A program made the position numbers and the translations under genes. Shown here one piece after another: positions 36,554 through 44,859 of a DNA stretch of 64,000 nucleotides. The notes below the pieces were generated by a model that saw only the letters and a list, made by a program, of their open reading frames with translations, was not told the origin of the DNA and searched no databases. Source of the DNA: Limnobacter sp. (GTDB lineage: Bacteria > Pseudomonadota > Gammaproteobacteria > Burkholderiales > Burkholderiaceae_B); assembly GCA_029866125.1 (NCBI GenBank), contig JARWZZ010000019.1, forward strand, positions 62,001-126,000, written 5' to 3'. How positions within the stretch are numbered: the stretch's first letter is position 1; each line of letters begins with the position of its first letter.

Positions 36554-37102
36554 ATGGGATGGAATTCAATTGAGAATACGGCCAACCGCCAACAAAATTT
36601 GGCAAAAATCGAAAGGTCATCTCAGGCTCTTTATAAAAACAAGACGCAGATCAACAAGATGTTGGCCGACTTGGTAGCCTCCTCGGCAGCGATCAAGCAT
36701 TTGGTTGACGGGGCCGGCGCCGTCCAGTCGACTCAGAGGGCAAACAATCAAAATCATATTCCGGCTGTTGCCCTGAAACTCCTTCCACAGTTAACCCGCG
36801 CCGAAGCGTTAACGCGTCGCGAACTTGCGTTTTTGAATGAAAACACAAATCTTGCAACACAATACAAAGCTGATTACCAAAAAGTGCGAGATGAGCGACC
36901 TGCACCTAAGCTGTCGGGTAATACCATGGCTTCACGTTTGGGAATGTCTGCCTATGCGTCTAAGATCACTCTTTCGGTAAACACAAGGGGTTATCGTACG
37001 ATTGCGCCCCACTTGAGTGCGATCTTGGAAAGGTCAAGCACAGCTTTAACCGAAGAGCACGTGGCCGCAATAAGGAATTTTGTAAGTACCTATAGCAAGT
37101 AA
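36554..37102 (+). CDS. MGW family protein 2, unknown function
   Basis: A 182-residue paralogue beginning MGWNSIENTANRQQNL. It is the most divergent of the three: it has an insertion around residues 53-70 and DERPAPKLSG in place of the LPRNQRP block, and it is more basic. No signal peptide, membrane segment or known domain. The last residues (FVSTYSK) differ from the other two. AT content seems higher than in neighbouring core genes. Expected to share regulation with genes 1 and 3 through the common leader. Confidence 0.82.
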   Translation: MGWNSIENTANRQQNLAKIERSSQALYKNKTQINKMLADLVASSAAIKHLVDGAGAVQSTQRANNQNHIPAVALKLLPQLTRAEALTRRELAFLNENTNLATQYKADYQKVRDERPAPKLSGNTMASRLGMSAYASKITLSVNTRGYRTIAPHLSAILERSSTALTEEHVAAIRNFVSTYSK

Positions 37103-37130
37103 CGTAATGACTATCTTGACAACTATTTGC

Positions 37131-37197
37131 GTGTTGGTCCAAGAACTTAATTGTGACTCGGACCACCTAGTTCTTTCGACTTAGAAGGGAGTGCGAC
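37131..37197 (+). promoter_or_regulatory. Structured leader of MGW family gene 3
   Basis: Almost identical to leader 2 from gttggtcc onward. GGTCC at 37136-37140 pairs with GGACC at 37160-37164. TTCTTTC at 37171-37177 pairs with GAAGGGA at 37184-37190 around gactta, again over the ribosome binding site. The single change in leader 2 against 3 (GGGCC/GGACC) keeps pairing with GGTCC. The tagtttccgcag element is missing here. Confidence 0.68.
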
Positions 37198-37707
37198 ATG
37201 GGATGGAATGCAATCAATGACACGGCCAACCGCCGAACTAACCTGGCTGGAATAAACACGGCGGCAACGAAGCTTGCAGCCTACAGTACCAAGATTGAGC
37301 CGGTTGTTGCTCAATTGGCTGCAGCCGAGGGTGTGATAAACCATTTGGTAGATATTGGCGTGTGCACTAGCCATTTGTTGTTAAACCAATTCGAAATGGT
37401 TGATGAAAACTTTAAGATGTTGAAGCAGGATGTTAGCGAAGCTAAGGCGGCTGTAAATCTTCTGTCGGAGATCTATAGCCTGCCACGCAATCAGAGACCA
37501 AATCCAAAAAGGTCAGGTTTTGATATTTCTTGTATAGCCAAACTCCAGGCAAGCAATGTCAAGTCAGGCTGGAAGATTGTCACAAACTTCAAAAACAATG
37601 ACTTTTGCGAAAATTTGGAAGCTTTGGCCAAAAGCTCTCCGGAAGTTCAGCAGGAAGAAAAAGCAACTTTGACCACTTTGGCAAGCACTTTGAGATCCCT
37701 TGCTTGA
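37198..37707 (+). CDS. MGW family protein 3, unknown function
   Basis: A 169-residue paralogue beginning MGWNAINDTANRRTNL, closest to protein 1. It shares the LPRNQRP block at about residues 96-102, INHLVDIG with protein 2 (KHLVDGAG), and the end LASTLRSLA with LAATLAPPN. Several Cys residues occur here and not in the other two. Predicted cytoplasmic or exported without a leader. Function unknown. A large imperfect hairpin without T-run follows at 37726. Confidence 0.82.
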   Translation: MGWNAINDTANRRTNLAGINTAATKLAAYSTKIEPVVAQLAAAEGVINHLVDIGVCTSHLLLNQFEMVDENFKMLKQDVSEAKAAVNLLSEIYSLPRNQRPNPKRSGFDISCIAKLQASNVKSGWKIVTNFKNNDFCENLEALAKSSPEVQQEEKATLTTLASTLRSLA

Positions 37708-37725
37708 TTGTTTAAATAAAATTGA

Positions 37726-37760
37726 GCCGAGCGCTGTAGGTTATCCTGCCAGCACTCGGC
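37726..37760 (+). terminator. Stable hairpin after the MGW gene family
   Basis: GCCGAGCGCTG at 37726-37736 and CAGCACTCGGC at 37750-37760 pair over 11 positions with one mismatch. No T-run follows, so it may stabilise the 3' end of the transcript or depend on another factor to terminate. Confidence 0.5.
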
Positions 37761-37854
37761 CCATATTCCCTCCTCCCAAGCAGCCGTTCACTCCCCTCAC
37801 ATTCTCACCACCTCTTCCCATCCTTTCAAAAAATAGCGTACACTCATAAAAAAA

Positions 37855-37864
37855 CGAACGTTCG
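37855..37864. promoter_or_regulatory. Palindromic operator candidate upstream of the TetR gene
   Basis: CGAACGTTCG, a perfect 10-bp palindrome 9 bp before the GTG start. Palindromes with CGAACGTTCG-like cores are common TetR-family sites, so autoregulation of the beta-oxidation operon is likely. Confidence 0.6.
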
Positions 37865-37873
37865 GTCTATTTT

Positions 37874-38497
37874 GTGAAAACATTGCGTAAAGGTGAACAA
37901 ACCCGGGCTGCCATTCTAGAGGCTGCACTGGAAATATCTTCCACTCAAGGGTTGGAAGGGTTGACCATTGGCGCCATTGCAGACCGTATGACCATGAGCA
38001 AAAGCGGCGTGTTTGCGCACTTTGGCTCCCGCGAAGAGCTTCAAATTGCGGTCCTTCAAGAATATGAAACCCAATTCATACAAGCCGTCCTATTTCCCTG
38101 CCTGAAAGAACCTCGCGGTTTGCCCCGATTGAGTGCTATTTTCCTGCGCTGGCTTGACCGCATCGGTAAGGAAATTGATTCCGGTTGCATCTACATTTCA
38201 GGTGCAACAGAATACGATGACAGGCCCGGCGCCGTACGGGACGTACTGGTCAAAATGCACCGCGACTGGCAAAGGGAAATGCACCGTGCCGCCACACAGG
38301 CCATTGAAGAGCAACACTTGTGCACAAGCAAAACCAGCGCGGACCAACTGGTGTTTGAAATGGTGGGTTTTATATTGGCCGCGCACCAACAAGGTCGCCT
38401 AATGGGCGATACTCAATCAGTCAAAAGGGCCAAAGAAGCCTTTGAAAGAATGATTCAACATTATCAAAAACTATCCGAGCAAGCTGTTAGTAGTTAA
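37874..38497 (+). CDS. TetR family transcriptional regulator
   Basis: A 207-residue repressor with the N-terminal helix-turn-helix (LTIGAIADRMTMSKSGVFAHFGSREEL) and a helical ligand-binding C-terminal domain. It starts with GTG at 37874. It is 19 bp ahead of the acyl-CoA dehydrogenase gene and so probably regulates the beta-oxidation genes, responding to an acyl-CoA or fatty acid. A palindrome just upstream is the probable operator. Confidence 0.92.
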   Translation: MKTLRKGEQTRAAILEAALEISSTQGLEGLTIGAIADRMTMSKSGVFAHFGSREELQIAVLQEYETQFIQAVLFPCLKEPRGLPRLSAIFLRWLDRIGKEIDSGCIYISGATEYDDRPGAVRDVLVKMHRDWQREMHRAATQAIEEQHLCTSKTSADQLVFEMVGFILAAHQQGRLMGDTQSVKRAKEAFERMIQHYQKLSEQAVSS

Positions 38498-38516
38498 AAA
38501 CCAGGAGACTTAGACC

Positions 38517-40307
38517 ATGGGGCAATACGTACCACCCATCCGTGACATGCAATTCGTCATGCACGAAATGTTCAATTGTGAATCAGTGTTCAAGGCCATG
38601 CCTACCATGCAGGACATCGATGCCGACACTGTCAACCAGATTTTGGAAGAGGGCGGCAAGTTCTGCTCTGAAGTGCTTCAACCCATTAACGCGGTAGGTG
38701 ACTCCGAGGGCTGCACTCTCAACAAGGCCGACCATACCCTTAAAACCCCAACAGGCTTTAAAGAAGCCTACCAGCAGTATGTAGAAGCGGGTTGGGCCTC
38801 TTTGGCTTGCGACCCACACTACGGCGGTCAGGGTTTGCCAGTGACGGTTAACCAAGCTTTTTACGAAATGATGAACTCTGCCAACCAAGCGTGGACCATG
38901 TACCCCGGCTTGACGCACGGTGCATATGACGCATTGCACGCCCACGGTACGCAAGAACTGAAAGATGCTTACCTGCCCAAACTGACTTCCGGCGAATGGA
39001 CTGGAACCATGTGTTTGACCGAGCCACATTGCGGTACAGACTTGGGTATGCTGCGCAGCAAGGCCGAGCCGCAGGCAGATGGTTCGTACAAAATCACAGG
39101 CGCAAAGATTTTCATCAGCTCGGGCGAGCATGACATGGCCGAGAACATCATTCACTTGGTGTTGGCCCGTTTGCCAGATGCGCCCCAAGGTACAAAGGGT
39201 ATTTCCCTTTTCCTAGTGCCTAAATTCATTCCCAATGCCGATGGTTCCATTGGTGCACGCAACCCGATTTTCTGCGGCGCAATTGAACACAAGATGGGCA
39301 TTCACGGCAATTCAACTTGCCAGATGAACCTAGACGGCGCCTCAGGCTGGATGATTGGCGAACCCAATCGTGGCTTGGCAGCCATGTTCGTCATGATGAA
39401 CGCAGCACGTTTGGGCGTAGGCATGCAAGGTTTGGGTTTGACCGAAGTGGCTTACCAAAACGCTGTTGTGTATGCGAAAGACCGCATTCAAAGCCGCGCA
39501 TTGACAGGCCCCAAGGCGCCAGAAAAGCAAGCCGACCCGATTATTGTGCACCCCGATGTTCGCAAAATGTTGCTGACCACACGTGCCTATGCTGAAGGCG
39601 GACGCATGTTGGCCATTTGGACTGCGCTGGAGTTGGACAAAGAACTGAGCCACCCGGACGAAGCGGTGCGCAAAGTGTCTGCCGACAACGTGGCTTTGGC
39701 CACGCCAATCGTGAAGGCCTTTTTAACAGACAACGCTTGGGAAGCCACTTCACATTGCATGCAAGTGTATGGTGGCCACGGCTATATCGCTGAGTGGGGC
39801 ATGGAGCAGTATGTGCGCGACAGCCGAATCAACATGATTTACGAAGGCACCAACACCATCCAGTCCTTGGATTTGTTGGGCCGCAAAGTGTTGGGCGATG
39901 GTGGTGCCAAGTTGATGCGTTTTGGCAAGCTGGTGCGCGAGTTGTGCGAAGCTGAATCTGGCAACGAAGCCATGAAAGAATTCATCGAGCCTTTGGCCGA
40001 TTTGGGCGACAAAGTCAGCAAATTGACCATGGAAATTGGTGGCAAGGCCATGGCCAACCCCGATGAAGTGGGCGCTGCTGCGGTGGATTACCTGCGTGTG
40101 GTAGGGCACTTCTACTTTGCGTACTTCTTTGCCCGTGCTGCCAAACTGGCGCTAGAAAAACAAGATTCTGGCGACAAATTCTACAAAGCCAAGCTGCACA
40201 CAGCGCGTTTCTACTTCCAGAAAATGCTGCCAGAGACTGCCTCGCACATCCGCAAGGCACGTGCAGGGGCATCTAGCCTGATGGCCATGGAAGAAGACTT
40301 GTTCTAA
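38517..40307 (+). CDS. Acyl-CoA dehydrogenase, long form (DmdC-like)
   Basis: FAD-dependent enzyme for the first step of beta-oxidation. At 596 residues it belongs to the long forms with an extra C-terminal domain (DmdC/FadE5-like group) rather than the 380-residue type. Visible: MCLTEPHCGTDLGMLRSKA near the FAD-binding middle domain, MQVYGGHGYIAEWGMEQYVRD and the IYEGTNTIQSLDLLGRK block with the region of the catalytic base. AGGAGACTT supports the ATG at 38517. It stands directly before the hydratase/dehydrogenase and thiolase genes, giving a complete cycle. Chain-length preference cannot be read. Confidence 0.93.
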   Translation: MGQYVPPIRDMQFVMHEMFNCESVFKAMPTMQDIDADTVNQILEEGGKFCSEVLQPINAVGDSEGCTLNKADHTLKTPTGFKEAYQQYVEAGWASLACDPHYGGQGLPVTVNQAFYEMMNSANQAWTMYPGLTHGAYDALHAHGTQELKDAYLPKLTSGEWTGTMCLTEPHCGTDLGMLRSKAEPQADGSYKITGAKIFISSGEHDMAENIIHLVLARLPDAPQGTKGISLFLVPKFIPNADGSIGARNPIFCGAIEHKMGIHGNSTCQMNLDGASGWMIGEPNRGLAAMFVMMNAARLGVGMQGLGLTEVAYQNAVVYAKDRIQSRALTGPKAPEKQADPIIVHPDVRKMLLTTRAYAEGGRMLAIWTALELDKELSHPDEAVRKVSADNVALATPIVKAFLTDNAWEATSHCMQVYGGHGYIAEWGMEQYVRDSRINMIYEGTNTIQSLDLLGRKVLGDGGAKLMRFGKLVRELCEAESGNEAMKEFIEPLADLGDKVSKLTMEIGGKAMANPDEVGAAAVDYLRVVGHFYFAYFFARAAKLALEKQDSGDKFYKAKLHTARFYFQKMLPETASHIRKARAGASSLMAMEEDLF

Positions 40308-40407
40308 GCAATCTGCTGTTCAATTTAAGCTGCATCAATCTGTAGTTCAGTTTCAAAGTGGGCGGGCCCGAGTGGCTCGCCCTCAATCAATCAGCAAGGA
40401 GACCCGC

Positions 40408-42810
40408 GTGTCCAATTTCATCGTTCGCAAAGTCGCCGTACTCGGCGCTGGCGTTATGGGTGCACAAATCGCAGCGCACTGCGCCAATGCCAAAGTGCCC
40501 GTGATCCTGTTTGACCTGCCTGCCAAAGAAGGCCCCAAGAATGGCATCGTCGACAAAGCCATTCTGAACCTGACCAAACTCAAGCCCTCACCATTCGGCT
40601 CCAAAGAATTGGCGCAGTATGTGCAAGCCGCCAACTACGAAGAACATCTGGATTTGTTGAATGGATGCGACTTGGTGATCGAAGCGATTGCCGAGCGCAT
40701 GGACTGGAAGCACGACCTGTACAAAAAGGTGGCTCCACACATCAACGCCAATGCAATTTTTGCAACCAACACATCCGGTTTGTCCATCTCCAAGCTCAGC
40801 GAAGGTTTTGAGGCTGAATTGAAGAGCCGCTTCTGTGGCGTGCACTTCTTCAACCCACCCCGTTACATGCACCTGTGCGAGTTGATTCCCCTGTCAACCA
40901 CGCGTCAAGACATTCTGGACAACCTGGAAACCTTCCTGACCACCACTTTGGGCAAAGGCATTATTACCGCCAAAGACACGCCCAACTTCGTGGCCAACCG
41001 CGTGGGTGTTGCCGGCATGTTGGCCACCATGGCCGAAGCGCAGAAATACGGTATTCCATTCGACATCGTGGACCAACTGACAGGTTCTAAACTGGGCCGC
41101 GCCAAGTCAGCCACGTTCCGCACCGCAGACGTGGTCGGTTTGGACACCATGGGTCACGTGATTGCAACCATGCAAAACACATTGCCCAATGACCCGTTTG
41201 CACCCAGCTATGCCACACCTGCTGTGTTGAAAGCTTTGGTTGAAAAAGGCGCCTTGGGTCAGAAAACCAAGGGTGGCTTCTTCAAAAAAGAAGGCAAGCA
41301 GATTATGGTGTTCGATGCGAACTCCAGCAGCTATGTGCCTTCTGAAGGCAAGGCTGATGAAGGCGTGTTGAAGATTTTGAAGAACCGCAATGTGGCCGAA
41401 CGCATGGCCGCTTTGCGTGCTTCTGAGCACCCACAAGCCAAATTCTTGTGGGCGATTTTCCGCGATGCATTCCATTACATCGCATTCCATTTGAAAGACA
41501 TTGCTGAAACTGCGCGCGATGTGGACTTCAGCTTGCGCTGGGGGTACGGCTGGACAGAAGGCCCATTTGAAACATGGCAGGCCGCCGGCTGGAAGCAGGT
41601 TGCTGAATGGGTGAAAGCGGACATTGATGCAGGCGAAGCCCTGTGCAATGCACCGTTGCCTGCTTGGGTGTTTGAAGGCCCCGTGGCCACGCAAGGCGTG
41701 TACACACCGGCTGGCGCATTCAACCCAGCAACCAACAGCTACCAAGCCCGCAAAGATTTGCCGGTGTACAAGCGCCAAGTGTTCCGCGCCAAAGTATTGG
41801 GCGAAACCACCGAGACTGGCCACACCGCTGGCACCACACTCAAAGAAACCGACGCAGCCCGCATTTGGACTGCACCGGGTCATGACGATGTGTTGATTCT
41901 GTCCATCAAAACCAAAATGCATGCGATTGGCCCCGATGTCATTACGGCCACGCATGAAGCAATTGCCTTGGCTGAACAAAGCTACAAAGGCTTGGTGTTG
42001 TGGAGCCCGGATGAGCCATTCTCTGCCGGTGCAGATTTGCAAGCCATGTTGCCCGCATTCATGCAAGGCGGTGGCAAGGCGATTGAGCCCATGGTCAAAG
42101 AATTCCAGCGCGGTACTGCTGCATTGAAATATGCACAAGTGCCAACCGTTGCTGCGGTAACAGGTATGGCATTGGGCGGCGGTTGCGAGTTTGCAATCCA
42201 TTGCTCCGCACGTGTGGCCAACTTGGAAAGCTACATGGGCTTGGTGGAAGTGGGCGTAGGCCTGATTCCCGGTGGCGGTGGTTTGAAAGAAATTGCAGTG
42301 AACGCCGGTTTGGCAGCGCAGAAAGCGGGCTCCAGCGACATTCTGGCCTTCTTGAAAGACGGCTTCATGACTGCGGCCACAGCCAAGGTCGGTACGTCCG
42401 CCATGGAATGCCGCTCATTGGGCTTCTTGAAAGAGACTGACACCATTGTGTTCAACAGCCATGAGTTGTTGTATGTCGCAATCAATCAGGCTCGTTCGAT
42501 GTTTGAGTCCGGCTACCGCCCACCGCACAAGATCAAAGGCGTACCTGCAGCAGGCAAATCTGGCTTGGCCACCATCAAGGCCCAGTTGGTCAACATGCGC
42601 GACGGTGGTTTTATTTCCCCATACGATTTCCACTTGGGCTGCGTGATTGCCGAAGTGCTGTGCGGTGGCGAGATTGAAACCGGTTCACTGGTGGATGAAG
42701 AGTGGTTCCTGAATCTGGAACGCAAACACTTCGTCAAACTGCTGGACAACCCCAAGACACAAGAACGAATCATGGGCATGCTGCAAACCGGCAAACCCGT
42801 GCGCAACTAA
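40408..42810 (+). CDS. Fused 3-hydroxyacyl-CoA dehydrogenase/enoyl-CoA hydratase
   Basis: Catalyses hydration of enoyl-CoA and oxidation of 3-hydroxyacyl-CoA. The 800-residue protein has the NAD-binding HADH domain first (VAVLGAGVMGAQIA) and the crotonase domain last (SAGADL, GMALGGGCEFA, VEVGVGLIPGGGG). This order is the reverse of E. coli FadB and like FadN-type proteins. The GTG at 40408 has AAGGAG at ideal distance, whereas the longer frame from 40372 has no ribosome site. The thiolase starts 11 bp after its stop, so the pair probably forms a trifunctional complex. Confidence 0.94.
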   Translation: MSNFIVRKVAVLGAGVMGAQIAAHCANAKVPVILFDLPAKEGPKNGIVDKAILNLTKLKPSPFGSKELAQYVQAANYEEHLDLLNGCDLVIEAIAERMDWKHDLYKKVAPHINANAIFATNTSGLSISKLSEGFEAELKSRFCGVHFFNPPRYMHLCELIPLSTTRQDILDNLETFLTTTLGKGIITAKDTPNFVANRVGVAGMLATMAEAQKYGIPFDIVDQLTGSKLGRAKSATFRTADVVGLDTMGHVIATMQNTLPNDPFAPSYATPAVLKALVEKGALGQKTKGGFFKKEGKQIMVFDANSSSYVPSEGKADEGVLKILKNRNVAERMAALRASEHPQAKFLWAIFRDAFHYIAFHLKDIAETARDVDFSLRWGYGWTEGPFETWQAAGWKQVAEWVKADIDAGEALCNAPLPAWVFEGPVATQGVYTPAGAFNPATNSYQARKDLPVYKRQVFRAKVLGETTETGHTAGTTLKETDAARIWTAPGHDDVLILSIKTKMHAIGPDVITATHEAIALAEQSYKGLVLWSPDEPFSAGADLQAMLPAFMQGGGKAIEPMVKEFQRGTAALKYAQVPTVAAVTGMALGGGCEFAIHCSARVANLESYMGLVEVGVGLIPGGGGLKEIAVNAGLAAQKAGSSDILAFLKDGFMTAATAKVGTSAMECRSLGFLKETDTIVFNSHELLYVAINQARSMFESGYRPPHKIKGVPAAGKSGLATIKAQLVNMRDGGFISPYDFHLGCVIAEVLCGGEIETGSLVDEEWFLNLERKHFVKLLDNPKTQERIMGMLQTGKPVRN

Positions 42811-42821
42811 GGAGAGCAAAA

Positions 42822-44021
42822 ATGGCTCAAACTTGTAAAGACGTATACATCGTAGCGGCAACGCGCACCCCCATTGGCAAAGCGCCTCGCGGTGTGTTTA
42901 AGGACATCCGTCCCGATGACTTGTTGGTGCATGCAATTTCTAGCGCAATGGCCCAAGTGCCCACGCTGGACCCAGCAGCCATCAACGACGCAATCGTAGG
43001 CTGCGCCTTCCCCGAAGGTGAGCAGGGCATGAACATGGCCCGTATCGCAGTGTTGCTGGCAGGTTTGCCCAACACCGTGGGCGGCGTCACCATCAACCGC
43101 TTTTGTGCATCAGGCATCACCGCAGTCAGCATGGCAGCAAACGCAATCGCCATGGGTGAAGCGGAAGTGATGATTGCTGCAGGCGCAGAAAGCATGAGCA
43201 TGGTGCCAATGAGCGGCAACAAGCCCAGCTTCAACAACGCAATTTTTGCCAAAGACGAAAACCTAGGCATCGCCTACGGCATGGGTATGACGGCCGAGAA
43301 AGTGGCCCAGCAGTGGGGCATTACCCGCGAGCAGCAAGATGAGTTTGCAATGAACAGCCACAAAAAGGCCATTGCAGCTCAACAGGCTGGTGAGTTCACG
43401 GCTGAGATTACCCCTGTAACAGTCAACTTGGCACAGCCCAATTTGGCCACGGGCGAAATCGTAACCAAGAGCAAAGTGGTGTCATTGGACGAAGGCGCGC
43501 GCGCTGATTCTTCCATCGAAGGCCTGACCAAGCTCAAACCCGTGTTTGCAGCCAAAGGTTCAGTGACGGCGGGTAATAGCTCGCAAATGTCCGATGGTGC
43601 AGGTTGCCTGATTTTGGCTTCTGAAGCCGCAGTCAAGCAATTCAACTTGGTGCCATTGGCCAAGTGGCGCGGTTTTGCCGTGCGCGGTGTTCCTCCAGAA
43701 ATCATGGGTATCGGTCCCAAAGAAGCCATTCCCGCTGTGCTGAAAACTGCAGGCTTGAACAAGAACGACATCGACTGGTTCGAGTTGAACGAAGCCTTCG
43801 CAGCCCAGTCACTGGCCGTGATGAAAGACCTAGAACTGGACCCCGCCAAAGTGAACCCCATGGGCGGCGCAATCGCCTTGGGCCACCCACTGGGCGCAAC
43901 CGGTGCCATTCGCGCTGCAACTGTGGTTCACGCCTTGCGTCGCCACAACTTGAAGTACGGCATGGTGACCATGTGCATCGGTACGGGCATGGGCGCTGCA
44001 GGTATTTTTGAGCGGGTTTAA
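42822..44021 (+). CDS. fadA: Acetyl-CoA C-acyltransferase (beta-ketothiolase)
   Basis: Cleaves 3-ketoacyl-CoA to acetyl-CoA and a shortened acyl-CoA. The 399 residues show the active-site Cys in NRFCASG, GAESMSMVPM, NEAFAAQ with its His region (GGAIALGHPLGATGA) and the C-terminal CIGTGMGAAGIFE with the second Cys. ATG at 42822 is preceded by GGAGAG. The frame runs farther upstream inside the previous gene but without a start site. Two terminators follow. It ends the TetR-controlled beta-oxidation operon. Confidence 0.95.
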   Translation: MAQTCKDVYIVAATRTPIGKAPRGVFKDIRPDDLLVHAISSAMAQVPTLDPAAINDAIVGCAFPEGEQGMNMARIAVLLAGLPNTVGGVTINRFCASGITAVSMAANAIAMGEAEVMIAAGAESMSMVPMSGNKPSFNNAIFAKDENLGIAYGMGMTAEKVAQQWGITREQQDEFAMNSHKKAIAAQQAGEFTAEITPVTVNLAQPNLATGEIVTKSKVVSLDEGARADSSIEGLTKLKPVFAAKGSVTAGNSSQMSDGAGCLILASEAAVKQFNLVPLAKWRGFAVRGVPPEIMGIGPKEAIPAVLKTAGLNKNDIDWFELNEAFAAQSLAVMKDLELDPAKVNPMGGAIALGHPLGATGAIRAATVVHALRRHNLKYGMVTMCIGTGMGAAGIFERV

Positions 44022-44030
44022 TACCTCGTT

Positions 44031-44067
44031 AAAAACGCAGCCCTAAGTTTGACTGGGTTGCGCTTTT
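44031..44067 (+). terminator. First terminator after the thiolase gene
   Basis: CGCAGCCC at 44036-44043 pairs with GGGTTGCG at 44055-44062 (one G-U), flanked by an A-run and CTTTT. Confidence 0.75.
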
Positions 44068-44081
44068 AAGTGAATACAGAG

Positions 44082-44114
44082 TCGGAACTTGAGCAATCAG
44101 GTTCCGATTTTTTT
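44082..44114 (+). terminator. Second terminator after the thiolase gene
   Basis: TCGGAAC at 44082-44088 pairs with GTTCCGA at 44101-44107, followed by seven T. Tandem terminators ensure isolation from the convergent gene beyond. Confidence 0.85.
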
Positions 44115-44130
44115 CTCATTCCCTGTGAAT

Positions 44131-44547
44131 CTACTCATTTTCTTGAAGAATTGAAATCAGCTTTTTCGCAAGCAATGTGTACTCTGCGGCATCATTTTTC
44201 TTCAGCCACTGCAGCTTGTCCTCAATGTCTGACGCAGCAGAGGAAGCTTCTTGTAATTTAATTTTGTCTATCTCTGCTTTAACGGTCTCTAGCTTGTGCA
44301 GTGGAGAATTCTCACCTCGATCCATTGTTTTACTTTCCGAAGCGAGTGCAATTACTATTTCTGTGAGCCACCCAATTTGCCGGCCATAAGAGGCTTTTTC
44401 GAATGCTTTTCTTTCAATTCTTGCATCGCCCGCATTGGCATCAATGGAATCGAAAAACCAATTTGCGGTGGGCTCAACCCTTTGAGCTACGCTGCCGCTC
44501 CAGGGGAAATTGACATTTGGGGCCCAGACGGTTTGCCAAGGGTTCAT
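44131..44547 (-). CDS. Unknown 138-residue protein with C-terminal coiled coil
   Basis: ATG at 44547 is preceded on its strand by GGAGA at good spacing; the frame extends farther but without such a site. The product begins MNPWQTVWAPNVNFPWSG, with four Trp in the first 32 residues, followed by ARIERKAFEKASYGRQIGWLTEIVIAL and then a charged, Lys/Glu/Ala-rich helical tail from residue 80 that looks like a coiled coil. The amphipathic start and helical end recall phasin or granule-associated proteins, but this is only a resemblance in shape. It is divergent from the alpha/beta hydrolase gene at 44860. Confidence 0.7.
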   Translation of the reverse strand: MNPWQTVWAPNVNFPWSGSVAQRVEPTANWFFDSIDANAGDARIERKAFEKASYGRQIGWLTEIVIALASESKTMDRGENSPLHKLETVKAEIDKIKLQEASSAASDIEDKLQWLKKNDAAEYTLLAKKLISILQENE

Positions 44548-44859
44548 AGGTTTCTCCAGTGAGTTTGCGTTTCGATGAATTTCAAAAGCCCAATTTTGTT
44601 TGAGTCCGCAAAGGTGCTTGACCAAAGGTGTGAGCGCATTCGCTACTTGGACTGCAGTGTACTCACCAGAGCAACAGGGTGTCTATTGAGTACCTGCCTC
44701 TCTCTGACCATGCAGGTAGGGGGGCGTTCTTACAAACGAGGCTCGACAATGAGCCACTCCCAGGCATCAGAACGAACCCCCTCCTAGTCATCAATTTGAA
44801 GTGAGTGTTAGAAACAAAGTCCTTTCAACAATTTTTCCCAAAGGACGGAGACGCTCACC
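44548..44859. other. Divergent intergenic stretch before the hydrolase gene
   Basis: About 310 bp. It holds the ribosome site of the minus-strand gene at one end and the hairpin leader of the hydrolase gene at the other. ORFs here (for example 44575-44787) lack ribosome sites and sensible composition. The middle carries short inverted repeats but no clear promoter box. Confidence 0.6.
44818..44850 (+). promoter_or_regulatory. Hairpin leader of the alpha/beta hydrolase gene, similar to the MGW leader
   Basis: AGTCCTTTCAAC at 44818-44829 is identical to 35918-35929 in MGW leader 1. GTCCTTT at 44819-44825 pairs with AAAGGAC at 44840-44846, next to the ribosome site GGAG at 44847-44850. The hairpin would partly hide the site, as in the MGW leaders. 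Confidence 0.55.

Noticed and set aside
35851-37200. The three repeated leader segments as a CRISPR array or IS ends
   Set aside because: The repeats are spaced by whole genes, keep their place right before start codons, and there is no transposase or cas gene.
41107-42201. 364-residue minus-strand reading frame inside the HADH/hydratase gene
   Set aside because: Antisense shadow of a gene with clear domains; Cys/His-rich nonsense composition.
44575-44787. 70-residue reading frame in the divergent gap before the hydrolase
   Set aside because: No ribosome binding site, mixed composition with several Cys, and it overlaps the likely promoter region of the minus-strand gene.
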